Shown here: piece after piece, positions 1-10,426 of the stretch
Numbering within the stretch: position 1 is the stretch's first letter
How the letters are laid out: each line of letters begins with the position of its first letter
Assembly: GCA_006503475.1 (NCBI GenBank)
Contig: RSEH01000189.1
Span: 1 to 64,000 of the forward strand
DNA: 64,000 bases
Direction of reading: 5' to 3'
Source: Stentor roeselii
Taxonomy: Eukaryota > Ciliophora > Heterotrichea > Heterotrichida > Stentoridae
Position numbers and translations under genes: made by a program
Notes under the pieces: model-generated
Database searches by the model: none
What the model was told of the DNA's origin: nothing
Seen by the model: only the letters and a program-made list of their open reading frames with translations

Positions 1-1343
1 TCAGAAATTCCAATAGCATTGGCTTCTGATCTTCTGTAGTCATTTTAAATGCTGGATATAAAATGTGTTTAGCATGATTTAAACTTGTGAGATGTATTTG
101 AAGGTGAATCTTACAAAGTTTTAACCAAGGTTCTGAGCAGGTACAAATAAAATCTGGTAATTAAGGACAACTTATAATACTGCAAGCTTGATTCATTTTA
201 TTAATTCTTCCGAATATTTATATTGACATGATTTACTATAGACTTTAATTTAAGATCCTAAAATTATTTATTTACGAAAATCTTCCAAGATTCAGCCCAT
301 GTCACAAAATATATCCAGCGATATTGGTTTGCTTAAACCTCAAATAAATTCTCGAAGATAAAATAATAGTAATAGAGTTGACACTTAATGTCAATAATTT
401 CAAAACTGTTAACTTTGAATGAGAAATATATACATATGATCAATTAATCGTTTTATAACTAAGATTATTTATTGATATTTATGGTATAATCAATTTTTTA
501 TATATCTCTTTATTTTGCATAAATATAAGGGTTCTAATTGTATAATAGTTTTAAAATAAATTAAATATGTTTACATTTTCAGAATCTAAAAAATCTATTG
601 GAACAAATATTTGAATATAAAGAAAAAAAAGGACAATGCAAGAATTTTATAATAGTTTTTTGCAGCCTTAATTTATTGAAAGATTTTCATATATTGCTTA
701 TACTTTTGAACTTTATTATAAAAAGAAATACTTCAATTGTCTTATGGTATTTTCAACAGTATGATAAAAAATTTCTTTGGCTAGTAAATCTTTAAAGTTT
801 TTAAAGAAACAATTCTGCTATCTACTTGATAAATAGGCAAAGAATCTTTAAAGAATTTTTAATGCTAATGAAAAAAGGAAAATAGTTACATTATTTATTT
901 AGTACGTCTTCCAAATTAATGATTCTCGATGATTTCACTCAAAAGATTAGATATGAGTTCGTATAGAGGAAGGACTTGATTTGTTAAAAGACTTCACTGA
1001 AAACGGAGATTGAAAACCTTGAGTGTCTAATTAATTTCAGCTGAGCTTGCCATTATAAATAATTACTTGATATGCTATAAGTTCTTTAATATAGAAATTT
1101 GAATTAATAACTAATAATGAATCAAGATATTACTATTTTTGAAATATTTTTCAAGGCTATATTTGTGAATCTATTTATATTTTACTTATTCAAGAGAAAT
1201 AAATCAAAAATTTCCAGCTAATTATATATAATTATTATCAATTTATTCATTTTCGCTCCTTTACTTTTACAAGAAAGAATTATTCAGAGTAGTTAAATAC
1301 ACTAATATCGTTAAGACCTTGAATAACTTCATTCTTTAATAAA
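1..1343. other. Gene-poor AT-rich stretch
   Basis: No convincing gene is visible on either strand. The one open frame of note (598-795, plus) is rich in Ile, Leu, Phe and Lys, as random AT-rich DNA would give, and has no recognisable motif. Stops are dense in all frames, and I see no tRNA-like fold or tandem repeat. Confidence 0.6.
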
Positions 1344-2110
1344 ATGGATTGTGAAGATTTTCTGAAAAATTCTTCTTTTATCTGCAGATGCTTTGACATT
1401 ACTCTCTACGAGATCCACTTAGGTAAATACATAATTTAATTAATATTAAAACAAATATATAAAATAAATATATGCTGTTTAGTGGGGATCACAGAATAGA
1501 GAACCTAATCAAAGTGATTAAGCCATCAGAAAAATCAATACTAGACTCCAAACTAGCAAGCTGGGTGATGACCTTAACAAGCCTAAAATCCGAAATCTGT
1601 TCTATCACAACCAGGATCATAAAAACATTGAATCACAAAAGACCTAGTTATTATTAAAGCTTGACAATCAAATTTCTGAATATAACAGCCTCTTATCAAA
1701 AACCAAATTCAAAATTTCAGAATTCAAAGAAATCAAATCAGTTCTTTCCTCTGCACTTGTGAAGAACACTTTAAATATAAAACCATTGGATCAAGCCATA
1801 GAAAAAGTTTACTCTCAATAGACTTTTTCATTAATTTCAGACATTTGCAAGCTAAAAGAATTATAACTAAAAAAGCACTGAAAAACTATCAGGGAGAGTT
1901 CAAATGTCTTTCAATTTCAAAAGACTGTAGAACTCAGTGACAGGATTAAAAAACTCAACAGTTCGTGTATGGGATATGGAGTCGAAGAGACAGACTTCTT
2001 GCCTGTTTGGCTATAAATCAACTGTCAACTGTGTATGTCTCTTGGAAATGACACGAAGGTAATTTCGGGGTCTGATGATAGAACTTTGATTTTGAGGAAT
2101 TGAATAAATT
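1344..2110 (+). pseudogene. Decayed coiled-coil / WD40 gene
   Basis: A dead copy of a host WD-repeat gene. It opens at ATG 1344 with a Cys-containing N-terminus (MDCEDFLKNSSFICRCFD). Coiled-coil-like sequence follows in shifting frames (around 1560-1650 and 1656-1815). From about 1890 come two clear WD40 pieces: KCLSISKDC, then STVRVWDMES, then TVNCVCL and, after a frame change near 2035, KVISGSDDRTLILRN. Several stops and at least three frame changes separate pieces that plainly belong to one protein; 15-nt introns do not explain them. The repeat spacing (GSDD, then RT-L-LRN) is standard WD40. I infer a recently decayed member of a WD40 family; no intact parent lies in this window. Confidence 0.6.
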
Positions 2111-2348
2111 AGGGAATTCTCAAGTATTGACTGGTGGTTTGACAGAATAGAGCTCAATAGACCTTTATAGTCTAAAACTTTATGAGTCTTAAAGAAATTT
2201 TATATTAGGGAAATAATCAAGATTATTTCTGAAAAATTTAAATTAGACTGATTATTGAGTTGATGGTATATTATACAAATAGAAAACTTCGATTATATTA
2301 ACATCAGAGAAATAACCATGACTAAATTCTTTAAACACTTTAAATATA

Positions 2349-3464
2349 TTATTCATTTATATTCTTATCTATTTCATGAGCTTCCTTATTTAATTCTAAC
2401 TCTCTACTCGAAAGTTCGAAGCACTTGATAGGATTCTTTAGAACTTCATTAAAAATACAATTAATCTTTTGATCATCATCTTTAAACTTAGATTGATTCT
2501 GCAGCCATAATAAAATAACTCTAGAGTGCAAATAGAAAAAACCTTCAATTTCAAGACAATCATTAATTCCAAGAGATGTAAGATAATCAATATCATCAAG
2601 TATTTTCTGAATCCTCAAATAATCCAGTAGTTCAAAGATCTTTTCAATAAGTCTTCTTCCTACTTCAAATCCATTCGGCTGTCGATAAAACTGATTAAAA
2701 TATTGGGGAAATTTTTTGAGGAAATATAACTGATGAATGATAACTCCAGAGGAAAAGCTTTTCTTCAAGTCGTTGTGATCCAAGTAAATGTCCTGAAGAC
2801 CGATTTTTTCAGAGAATTCTGCAGAATTTCTGACTTTTTCTTTTTTGTCTATTTCTTGATACAAGGTAAATAAACCATCATTTTCTGTTATACTGAAAGG
2901 CTTTGAGCAGAAATTTCTCAGTTTAAAAAGTTTTTCTTCAGCCTCAGGTTTTATGGGTCTAAATTTGTAAAAGCAGGGAAAAATTTTTTCAGAGCAAGTT
3001 TTGAGAGATCCGAGAACGTTTTGTGGGGAATGATAACTGTCGTGTTCAATCTTTTTAAAAATCCTTTCAATATTTAACTTTATCGCGCTTCTAAACAAGG
3101 TTTTTAAGTTCTCATCAATTATCATCACTTCTTCGAAATTTTCAGATGATCGGGCCTCAACATTGTTCATTATTTGTGCCCTGGAGTGATTCAATCCGAT
3201 ATTGAGCTTGATGAAAGTATTAGGATTTAAAAATTCTTGAGAGTCACCTTTTGATGTCTTGTTGTTTAAGATTTGTCTAGAGTTCCTTAGAAAAGATTCT
3301 TTATCAAGTGAATCTAATTCTAAGCTTATGCAAGATTTTAAGTTGTTTGCTCGAGAAGAAACTGCAAGATGTGGGATTTCGGTTTTTTCATCTTCCAATG
3401 ACTGAAGGACTAAAGAGGATGATAGATTTTTGAGGTGCTCGTAAATTTTTTGGTTATCTTTCAT
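2349..3464 (-). CDS. Hypothetical protein, 371 aa
   Basis: An intact frame from ATG to TAA with no family I recognise. The N-terminal 110 residues are Ser/Asn-rich and look disordered. The C-terminal two thirds (about residues 115-350) are predominantly helical by eye, with aromatic-rich stretches such as FFYLHSRVILLWLQNQ near 330. There is no signal peptide and no clear membrane segment. It stands alone, flanked by gene-poor DNA on both sides. The long intact frame and mixed composition argue that it is a real gene, probably lineage-specific. Confidence 0.65.
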   Translation of the reverse strand: MKDNQKIYEHLKNLSSSLVLQSLEDEKTEIPHLAVSSRANNLKSCISLELDSLDKESFLRNSRQILNNKTSKGDSQEFLNPNTFIKLNIGLNHSRAQIMNNVEARSSENFEEVMIIDENLKTLFRSAIKLNIERIFKKIEHDSYHSPQNVLGSLKTCSEKIFPCFYKFRPIKPEAEEKLFKLRNFCSKPFSITENDGLFTLYQEIDKKEKVRNSAEFSEKIGLQDIYLDHNDLKKSFSSGVIIHQLYFLKKFPQYFNQFYRQPNGFEVGRRLIEKIFELLDYLRIQKILDDIDYLTSLGINDCLEIEGFFYLHSRVILLWLQNQSKFKDDDQKINCIFNEVLKNPIKCFELSSRELELNKEAHEIDKNINE

Positions 3465-3544
3465 GATAATTTTATAGGATAAATTGCAAAAATGAGAGAA
3501 TGAGCCAAGATAAATTATTTTTGGTTATTTCTCTTAGATTAAAA

Positions 3545-3790
3545 TTATATATTAAGGATCCGGTAATAAGAATTTATGATTTTAGGATATTTCGCCAAAA
3601 GAGAGATTAAAATCAGCTCATACATATCAATTTCACTCTTTGGGCGGAAATAAATCGCATACTGAATGATCGTTTCTATCAAATTCTTAAATTATTCCTC
3701 TTGAACATATTTCTGAGTTCTTTCCAAAAAAGAAGAGTACCATAAATTCACTAAAACTTGTTTGTTTATCAACTGAAAAAAACTCAAATC
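3545..3790 (-). pseudogene. Possible coding relic
   Basis: One minus-strand frame reads as protein-like sequence (pieces: NLWYSSFLERTQKYVQEE, then IETIIQYAIYFRPKSEIDMY, then LLAKYPKIINSYYRIL) and is broken by a single in-frame TAA near 3692. No 15-nt GT-AG intron removes that stop. There is no good ATG. It could be the tail of a dead gene or chance; composition is the only support. Confidence 0.25.
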
Positions 3791-4580
3791 CTAATAATAA
3801 ATACACAATTTCTAACTATTTACTTGAAATTAAAGGTTTCATTTCAATCCAGTAAGAATATGACACAAAGCTTTAAGATTTTTATCAATACTATCTCTTT
3901 AATAGGTTTCAGAGATTTACAATTGTTTTTTCATTAATTCTATTTAAATACCCAGCAGAATTCAAAGGGATCCTTAAAGTATAAACATTCATAATTTTAA
4001 AATATTCTTTATTTTAGTAATTTGGAATCTTCTTGCCTAAATGAATATTTCCTATTTCTCTTCTCTAAATTTGTTAGAACTTCGGTGAATACTATATGCA
4101 AATGATAAACATTAAGAAAAATACACAATTATTATCTGAGCCTTATTTTGTGATGAATTATCTAACAGAGGCGATATTTTTCGACAATCTTTAATATATT
4201 GAGTTTAAATATTTAATTTTATTATATTTGACTAAATTCTCAAGGTAAGATTAACTATTATAAATAATTTCTACGAGTTAATTAAATACTTAAGATCGAT
4301 AAGAGAAACAATTCAAGGAAAGGTGTTAATGCTTCAACACTTTTTAAATCAATTCTAAAAAAAAAAATTCACCCAAACCTTGAAAGAAAACTATTCTTGT
4401 AAAAATAAACCTGTTAAAAGTAATCAGTTTAGACTTAATCTTCACTTTTTTCATTTTTAAGATAAAAATTATTATTATAATCACTAGGGTATATTCTACA
4501 TTTCGATAAAATTTATGGATTTCTTCCCTACAAATCTAAATTCTAAATCCCGATCACCTATCAATCTCAACCACTAATAA
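3791..4580. other. Intergenic, nothing recognised
   Basis: AT-rich sequence without a convincing frame on either strand. It presumably holds the promoter of the large plus-strand gene that starts at 4581; no motif could be assigned. Confidence 0.5.
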
Positions 4581-7500
4581 ATGGCTGTCCCAATGCTACT
4601 AAGCTTGGAATTCGACTTTTACAAGATAAAACTTTTCCAAGACTCATCAAAAATCCAATCAGAGGTCTTCGCTCATTCTAGTCACTCTGCTTTATTCAAG
4701 TCTGAAGTATATGGAATGACTCAAAAAGACTTCATCGATCTGGCCACGAAGCCATCTAATTGGCTTGAAAAATGTCTGAAAGTTGACATCAAAACTCAAA
4801 ATATCTCATTTTGCAGAGGTCTTAGAGGTGGAGGAGCAGGGGCTATTAAGAGTCAAGCTAAATTTAATCGAACTCAAACAGAAGTGATTGAAGATTGTGC
4901 GAATCGAATAAGTAAAACCATGGCCAAAGGATACATAAACTTTGAAGACCTTAAAATATTAGAAGATGCAGACCTTTTTGAAATATCAAGTCTTGCTGAT
5001 ATATTTTGCAAACTTTTCGATTCTTTCTTTGATAAAATCTTCTTTGTTAGTCCGATTCTTGTCAAAGAAAGAGAAAAGATTTCAAGGATAATGAGACTCT
5101 GCCTTCATATTAGCTTGCATCCTTCCTTCAATAAATATAGCCTCAAACGATTAACGAATGGTAATTCATTGAGAATATTAAAGAATAAAATTCAAGAAAT
5201 CAGTGACCGTGATAGCTTGTTTGAACAGAGGACTATAATTGATCTCCAGGTTATTCAAGATTTACTTGATTCAGGTACTGATATGTGGAAAGATATTAAT
5301 GATAATAAAAAATTTCCAGAACTTGGAAAATCGATTTTTGAATCTTCAGATAAAAATGTGAGAGAGACTGAACAGTATCTTCAAACAATAAAAAACTACT
5401 CAACTAATAATCTTAAAACAATCAAAGATAAAGATTTGGCATCTTTTCTTCAATATTTACTAAAAAAGAAGTGGCTTAAGCCAAAGTTTAATGAAATTAT
5501 TATAAGCCAGCTACTAATTTTAGTTGAATCAGGTTCAGAAACTCAGATTTGTATCATACTTAACTTTCTTGCTATTTGTTTTGAAGAAGGAGAGCTTAAA
5601 GCTGATAATGTGATTACCCTACTCAATAGGTTTAAAAGTCATAACGAAACTCCCAGAAATAAATTAAAACCTCAAGTAACCTTATCAATCTTGTCATTTC
5701 TAAGTGTTTTAAATGAATCTCAAGATGCAACTATAAAAGAAAATTTGATTCTTTTTTACCAAGAGTTCAGACCTCAAATCCAAAACTTATCAGACATGAT
5801 TGAATTCTCCAAAGTATCCAAAAAACTCTCAAGTGAGTTGCCGTCAACAACATTGGATTCCTCTCAAATAATAAACGACTTATTAAAAAATGAGAAATTC
5901 AGAGGTTTTATTGGTAGAACTGAAGAATTAAAAAAAATCGATGAAACATTTTTTATTAATACTGGAAATAAAGATCGCTACTCGTCAGTGCCAACTAACA
6001 TTAACTCAGTTATTCTTCATGGAAGTCCTGGAATAGGCAAAACAGCTCTTGCTTATAAATTCATGGGAAATTCACAACTCAAATTTAAAACCATGTTCTT
6101 TTTTGACTGCTCAACTCATGAGTCTCTCGAGGCTGACATCTTCCAATGTTTACTCAACATGGGACTTCCTCTAGAAAATGGCCAAAGAGCTATAGCTCAG
6201 TTTAAAGGTTACTTGGAAACTTGCAAAGATAGTATCTTGATCGTTCTTGATAATCTCAGTATCTTCGAGACCTTGCTTTCAAAACTTTACTTCTTCAGGT
6301 CAAATATTTTTTATTTAGTGACAAGTCGAGTTATCAATGAGTGTGATGATAGAAGGTTCCGTTTTATAGAGGTCAAGGATTTGACTGAACAAGATGCGAT
6401 TAGAATACTTAAGCTGCATCTAAATGATTTTAAAAATAGTCAAACTATTAACAACCTCGCATTAAATCTGAAGTCATCCCCTGCTTATATTAAACTTGCT
6501 GCGAGTCTTGTTAGTGAATCTTTTTCAAGTGTTGATGAACTATGTTCTATTGGCTTTGATAGTAACAATTTAGACAATATATTAACTAGATATACTCAAA
6601 ATAAAGAGATTCAACTGGTTTTAAGTGTCTTGATCTGTATCAAGCCGATAAGAATTCCGAAAAATATCATTCGAGGGCTTTTTAGTAGTGAAGAAACTTG
6701 GAATGAAACAAGGATAGAATTGATTAAAAAAAGACTTGTTTATGAATTTGAAGAAATTTGGGAATTTGATGAGCAGATCATCTCTCGGTTCAGAATACCT
6801 AAAAACGATGATTCATTGACAAAAGTTACAAAAGAATTAGTGAAAATTCAGCCTGACTATTTGATAGTAATTGAATCTAGTGATCTCGCTTATTTTTATA
6901 ATCAGCATGTGCGAGAACTGTTGAAATATATCGAAAAAGAAGAAGATCGCCTTTTGGTCAATATTTTTATCTTTCAGTTCAGTAGATATGTCGAAAAACG
7001 ACCTGAAATCGAATATTATTCACTAGTAGATCAAGCAGAAAGAACTAATAATTTCGAAGTCATTAAGCGAGTAGCAAAAATTTGTATTGTTTTGAAGAAC
7101 TTTAAAGCTGCTCGAAAGCTCTTAGAACTCGCTGAAAGCGTTGCAACTCAACAAAAACTTAAAGATGAAAGAGTTGAAATTTATCTACTCCTTGGAAGAG
7201 TCCTCTCCCATTTAAAAGATTTTCAAAATTCAAGCACTTATTTCACAAAATATTTGGAAAATATTTTGCATGATAGTAGAGAATATTTTTGTTTTCAGGA
7301 GTTTTTAGGAGATGATGAATTTATCAAAGGAAATTACCGAAAATCAGAAGAGAAATATCAAAATGTTCTCAGATTCTATATTAGAGAAAATGTGCCTGGA
7401 AATAAGTTAAATATTGCAAGTTTAAATCTGAAATTAAGCCAGTGCTTTCTGATGTTAAAAGATTATACTAATTGCACTAAACATCTAAAAGAATGTTTAC

Positions 7501-9029
7501 AATTAGAAAAAAATAATTCAGATAATTTTCATCCGTTGTTGGCAGAGATTTACCAAACTGAAGGAAGATATTTTCTTTCTCAGATGGATTTCAATACAAG
7601 TTTATCGAAATTAGAGAAATGTTTTTTACTACAGGAAAGAACACTTCCAAAATTCCATTACGACACATCTCTAACTCATTTCTACATCGGAGATTTGTAT
7701 TTGAAATCCTCTGATTTAACGAAAAGCGAAGACCATCTCAAAGAATGTTTATCAATAATGGAGCAATGCACAAATTTACTTGAACCAGAATTTGAAAAGC
7801 CTTACTTGGGACTCGGAATAATTACTTTCAAGTCACTGAGATTCAAAGATTCTATTAAATACTGCAAACAACTCATCGATATTAACCTAAAAACTGTCTC
7901 TAATAACAAAGTAATGGCCTTAGCTTACTTTCAACTGGGAACTACGTATTTAGCGCTCTGTGACTATTATAACGCATCTCAGTACTTTGAGAAATGCATA
8001 TCTTCTAAATCCATAATAAAAAAAACCACATCGATACTTATGCTAAAATCATCTGCAGAACTACTTAGATGTTACTATGAAACTGATAATTTTAATGATT
8101 TGAATCTTCATTTAAATAAAATTTCTGAGTACTTGCGAAGTTCTAATACTAAAGAAAAAGATTTTTTCTTGTTAAAAGTTGGAGAATTATATTTGATTAA
8201 AGATGAATTAATAGAGGCTGAGAAAATATTCAATGAATCTCTAAGAATTCGACAAGCAAAGAATGATCAGCTTAGAATTGCTGATATTAACTTGAAAATT
8301 GGAGAATTAGAAATAAAGAAAAGAAATTTTGTTAATGCTCAAAAATTATTAGACAATTGCTATCAAGTTAGATACGGTGAACAGCTAAATCTCAAATTAT
8401 TAGAAATAGTTCATAAAAAGGGAGAGGTTTCATTTTTAATGAATGATTTTTCTTCAGCCAAGGAATTTTTTAATTATTGTTTGGATATCAGACAAAAAAT
8501 TTTAGAGAAGAGTAGCATTGATTTGATTAGAATTTATATTGACTTTGGATCAATCTTGGCTAAAGAATTCATAGATAATAAAAATATTAAAAATCCAGCA
8601 GGTGATCAAGCTTTAGACTATCTTAATAGAGCTTTTCAAGATATTCCTAAAATGTTTACTTCTCATAAACAACTGATTATAAAGATTTATAAACTTAGAG
8701 GCGATATTTTTTATGCGAAAGAAGAAAATATTCAAGCTCTATTTGAGTATGTCGAATTCCTGAAACTAGCTGAAAATAATAGTAATTCGTACTTCTCCGA
8801 GCTTTGTTTAGTATATCAGCGAAATTCTGAACTTTATGAAATGGAAAATAATATTCCTGAATTTAGAGTAAATCTCAACAAATGTTTAAAATTGTTGATG
8901 AATGATGAACCAAGATATCACAAAGATATAATAAGCATACTTCAAAAATTATATCACAAAGAGGATGATCAATTCAAGGAAGGTTTAATGGATCAAATTG
9001 AAGGAATTTCTAAGCGATATAACGTTTAA
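4581..9029 (+). CDS. STAND NTPase: Ubl-like N-terminus, NB-ARC-like ATPase, TPR repeats
   Basis: A 1482-aa signalling-type ATPase. Residues 1-84 look like a small beta-grasp domain ending LRGG at 81-84 followed by G, the layout of ubiquitin-family precursors, and most like Sde2, where the Ubl is cut after GG and followed by a Gly-rich stretch. Residues 100-430 are helical and of unknown type. The NTPase follows: FIGRTEEL near 442, Walker A GSPGIGKT at 481-488, Walker B ILIVLDN at about 552-558 and a sensor-like VTSR near 578-581. From about 790 to 1450 come many TPR-like helical pairs with repeats of the type LKECL. STAND proteins of this plan are known in bacteria, fungi, plants and animals as ligand-gated oligomerising switches (NLR and Apaf-1 kin). 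The ligand is unknown; an immune or developmental role is inference. Confidence 0.85.
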   Translation: MAVPMLLSLEFDFYKIKLFQDSSKIQSEVFAHSSHSALFKSEVYGMTQKDFIDLATKPSNWLEKCLKVDIKTQNISFCRGLRGGGAGAIKSQAKFNRTQTEVIEDCANRISKTMAKGYINFEDLKILEDADLFEISSLADIFCKLFDSFFDKIFFVSPILVKEREKISRIMRLCLHISLHPSFNKYSLKRLTNGNSLRILKNKIQEISDRDSLFEQRTIIDLQVIQDLLDSGTDMWKDINDNKKFPELGKSIFESSDKNVRETEQYLQTIKNYSTNNLKTIKDKDLASFLQYLLKKKWLKPKFNEIIISQLLILVESGSETQICIILNFLAICFEEGELKADNVITLLNRFKSHNETPRNKLKPQVTLSILSFLSVLNESQDATIKENLILFYQEFRPQIQNLSDMIEFSKVSKKLSSELPSTTLDSSQIINDLLKNEKFRGFIGRTEELKKIDETFFINTGNKDRYSSVPTNINSVILHGSPGIGKTALAYKFMGNSQLKFKTMFFFDCSTHESLEADIFQCLLNMGLPLENGQRAIAQFKGYLETCKDSILIVLDNLSIFETLLSKLYFFRSNIFYLVTSRVINECDDRRFRFIEVKDLTEQDAIRILKLHLNDFKNSQTINNLALNLKSSPAYIKLAASLVSESFSSVDELCSIGFDSNNLDNILTRYTQNKEIQLVLSVLICIKPIRIPKNIIRGLFSSEETWNETRIELIKKRLVYEFEEIWEFDEQIISRFRIPKNDDSLTKVTKELVKIQPDYLIVIESSDLAYFYNQHVRELLKYIEKEEDRLLVNIFIFQFSRYVEKRPEIEYYSLVDQAERTNNFEVIKRVAKICIVLKNFKAARKLLELAESVATQQKLKDERVEIYLLLGRVLSHLKDFQNSSTYFTKYLENILHDSREYFCFQEFLGDDEFIKGNYRKSEEKYQNVLRFYIRENVPGNKLNIASLNLKLSQCFLMLKDYTNCTKHLKECLQLEKNNSDNFHPLLAEIYQTEGRYFLSQMDFNTSLSKLEKCFLLQERTLPKFHYDTSLTHFYIGDLYLKSSDLTKSEDHLKECLSIMEQCTNLLEPEFEKPYLGLGIITFKSLRFKDSIKYCKQLIDINLKTVSNNKVMALAYFQLGTTYLALCDYYNASQYFEKCISSKSIIKKTTSILMLKSSAELLRCYYETDNFNDLNLHLNKISEYLRSSNTKEKDFFLLKVGELYLIKDELIEAEKIFNESLRIRQAKNDQLRIADINLKIGELEIKKRNFVNAQKLLDNCYQVRYGEQLNLKLLEIVHKKGEVSFLMNDFSSAKEFFNYCLDIRQKILEKSSIDLIRIYIDFGSILAKEFIDNKNIKNPAGDQALDYLNRAFQDIPKMFTSHKQLIIKIYKLRGDIFYAKEENIQALFEYVEFLKLAENNSNSYFSELCLVYQRNSELYEMENNIPEFRVNLNKCLKLLMNDEPRYHKDIISILQKLYHKEDDQFKEGLMDQIEGISKRYNV

Positions 9030-9238
9030 GACCTTTAATTAGAATTAGTGGTTAGATCATAGAATTATGGTTCCATATAAGAAATTTAATGAAATCTATT
9101 CTTTTCTTGTTTTTAAATGATAATCATACACTGATTTTTTATATAGAAAGTGACTTAGATATATAGAATTTCATCAATCATCAAAAAAATAAATCTCCTA
9201 AACCACTTAAATAATCCCTTAAAATTATCAATCACTAA

Positions 9239-9871
9239 CTACTGCCCTTCATATTTCGATCCCTTTCTCCCAAACATCTTAAATCCATACAACTTAGGAA
9301 CAAACAAGCGATTCGGTTTACCAACAGCCAAATCAGGAAAATTCAAGAAGAACAAATGAGGAAAGCTAGTTCCAAAATAAGCTCCGTCAACATCAGAGAG
9401 TTTCTGTTTCGGAAAATAAAGATCCTGGCATTTAGGACAAAAAAGTTTAACCCTGCTAGTTCTAAGTTCATCCGAAACCCCAGACGGCAGGACAGGTTGT
9501 TTTTCACACATGACCCTCGGACAAGTTCCAAATCCATTAGCCTGGTACTTTTCCTTCATGACTTCCATTCCAGACTGCGAAATAATAAACCTGGAATGAA
9601 TGAGTCCATACAGATCAGCAGCTTCTTGATAGAGTTCCAAGTAGCTCTCTTGTTTCATCTCTTCTTCATCAGGACACGAAGGAGAAAGAATGAGGTTCAG
9701 TGCTTCGTCGTACTGCGAAAACATCGGCTTCAGCCCGAAGAGGTTGAATGTGTCTTTGATGTAGTCCTCGTCCACTTCGATGAAGAACTCGTGGCCGGTC
9801 ATGCTGCAGAACCATTGGATCCAGGTCATGTCGGACATTTCGCTTGAACTTGAATCTCCGTGGCTGGCCAT
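9239..9871 (-). CDS. CSNK2B: Casein kinase 2 regulatory subunit beta
   Basis: The regulatory subunit that dimerises and holds two CK2 catalytic subunits in the tetrameric Ser/Thr kinase. It is 210 aa, close to the usual 215. An acidic N-terminus (SSSSEMSDM) is followed by the conserved WIQWFCSMTGHEFF block near residue 17, the acidic DEEEM loop near 70, and the zinc-binding Cys pairs: CPRVMC near 117-122 and CPKC near 144-147, then LYFP and the GTSFPHLFF dimer-contact block near 167. Every family landmark is present, so the start is secure. It is convergent with the STAND gene; the intergenic gap is 209 bp. Confidence 0.96.
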   Translation of the reverse strand: MASHGDSSSSEMSDMTWIQWFCSMTGHEFFIEVDEDYIKDTFNLFGLKPMFSQYDEALNLILSPSCPDEEEMKQESYLELYQEAADLYGLIHSRFIISQSGMEVMKEKYQANGFGTCPRVMCEKQPVLPSGVSDELRTSRVKLFCPKCQDLYFPKQKLSDVDGAYFGTSFPHLFFLNFPDLAVGKPNRLFVPKLYGFKMFGRKGSKYEGQ

Positions 9872-9897
9872 TTGTATTTATTGCAAGTTAATACAAA

Positions 9898-10242
9898 CTA
9901 TTTATTACACCCTGGCTTTGAATGCTTTCTCTTCACTCGACGCTTTTTTAAACGATTCGCAAATGGTTTGTCTTCGTAGAGAACAACTTGGTGCTCTGAA
10001 CCGTCCATTGAAAGGATTATTGAAGGACGAAGAAGGTTTAGAGGGATTTTTTCAGATTTGATCTTTGTTATGTCGCCTTCACCGTCACTTTTTTTGTTGG
10101 ATGTCATTGGTTGAGTGGGTTTTTCTGGAATTGATGAAATCTGATAGTTGCTCGGGCTTTTTAATGGAAATTCTGGAGCTGGGGAATCTTTTTCGGGACC
10201 GTCTTTACAACAAGAAAATATTAACTTGATGATGGTTTTCAT
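9898..10242 (-). CDS. Hypothetical small basic protein, 114 aa
   Basis: I do not recognise this protein. It begins MKTIIKLIFSCC, a short hydrophobic stretch with adjacent cysteines that might be lipid-modified. A Pro/Ser-rich middle follows, then a compact block (NLLRPSIILSMDGSEHQVVLYEDKPF, residues about 69-94) and a very basic C-terminus (KKRRVKRKHSK). The basic tail could be a nuclear signal. It lies 26 bp upstream of CK2 beta on the same strand. Confidence 0.55.
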   Translation of the reverse strand: MKTIIKLIFSCCKDGPEKDSPAPEFPLKSPSNYQISSIPEKPTQPMTSNKKSDGEGDITKIKSEKIPLNLLRPSIILSMDGSEHQVVLYEDKPFANRLKKRRVKRKHSKPGCNK

Positions 10243-10426
10243 TAGAGTTTTATAGATTTATTGGAGGTTAGAGAAATTATTCGAAGTAGGGTGTTGGCTT
10301 TTTAATTAATGAAACAATTTTCAGGTGATTGAAAGGAGTTTAAGTTATTTGAGTCACTTTTCTATGAGATTAGAAATTAAATCTTAAAAATACTATTTTC
10401 GGACATTCTAACAATTAATTCAATGG

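Noticed and set aside
598-795. 65-codon open frame in the left gene-poor stretch
   Set aside because: Composition (Ile, Leu, Phe, Lys, Asn) is what random AT-rich DNA gives, with no motif and no good context.
1801-1815. GTTTACTCTCAATAG as a 15-nt intron in the WD40 relic
   Set aside because: It begins GTT and lacks A at position 10, and other breaks nearby cannot be explained by splicing.
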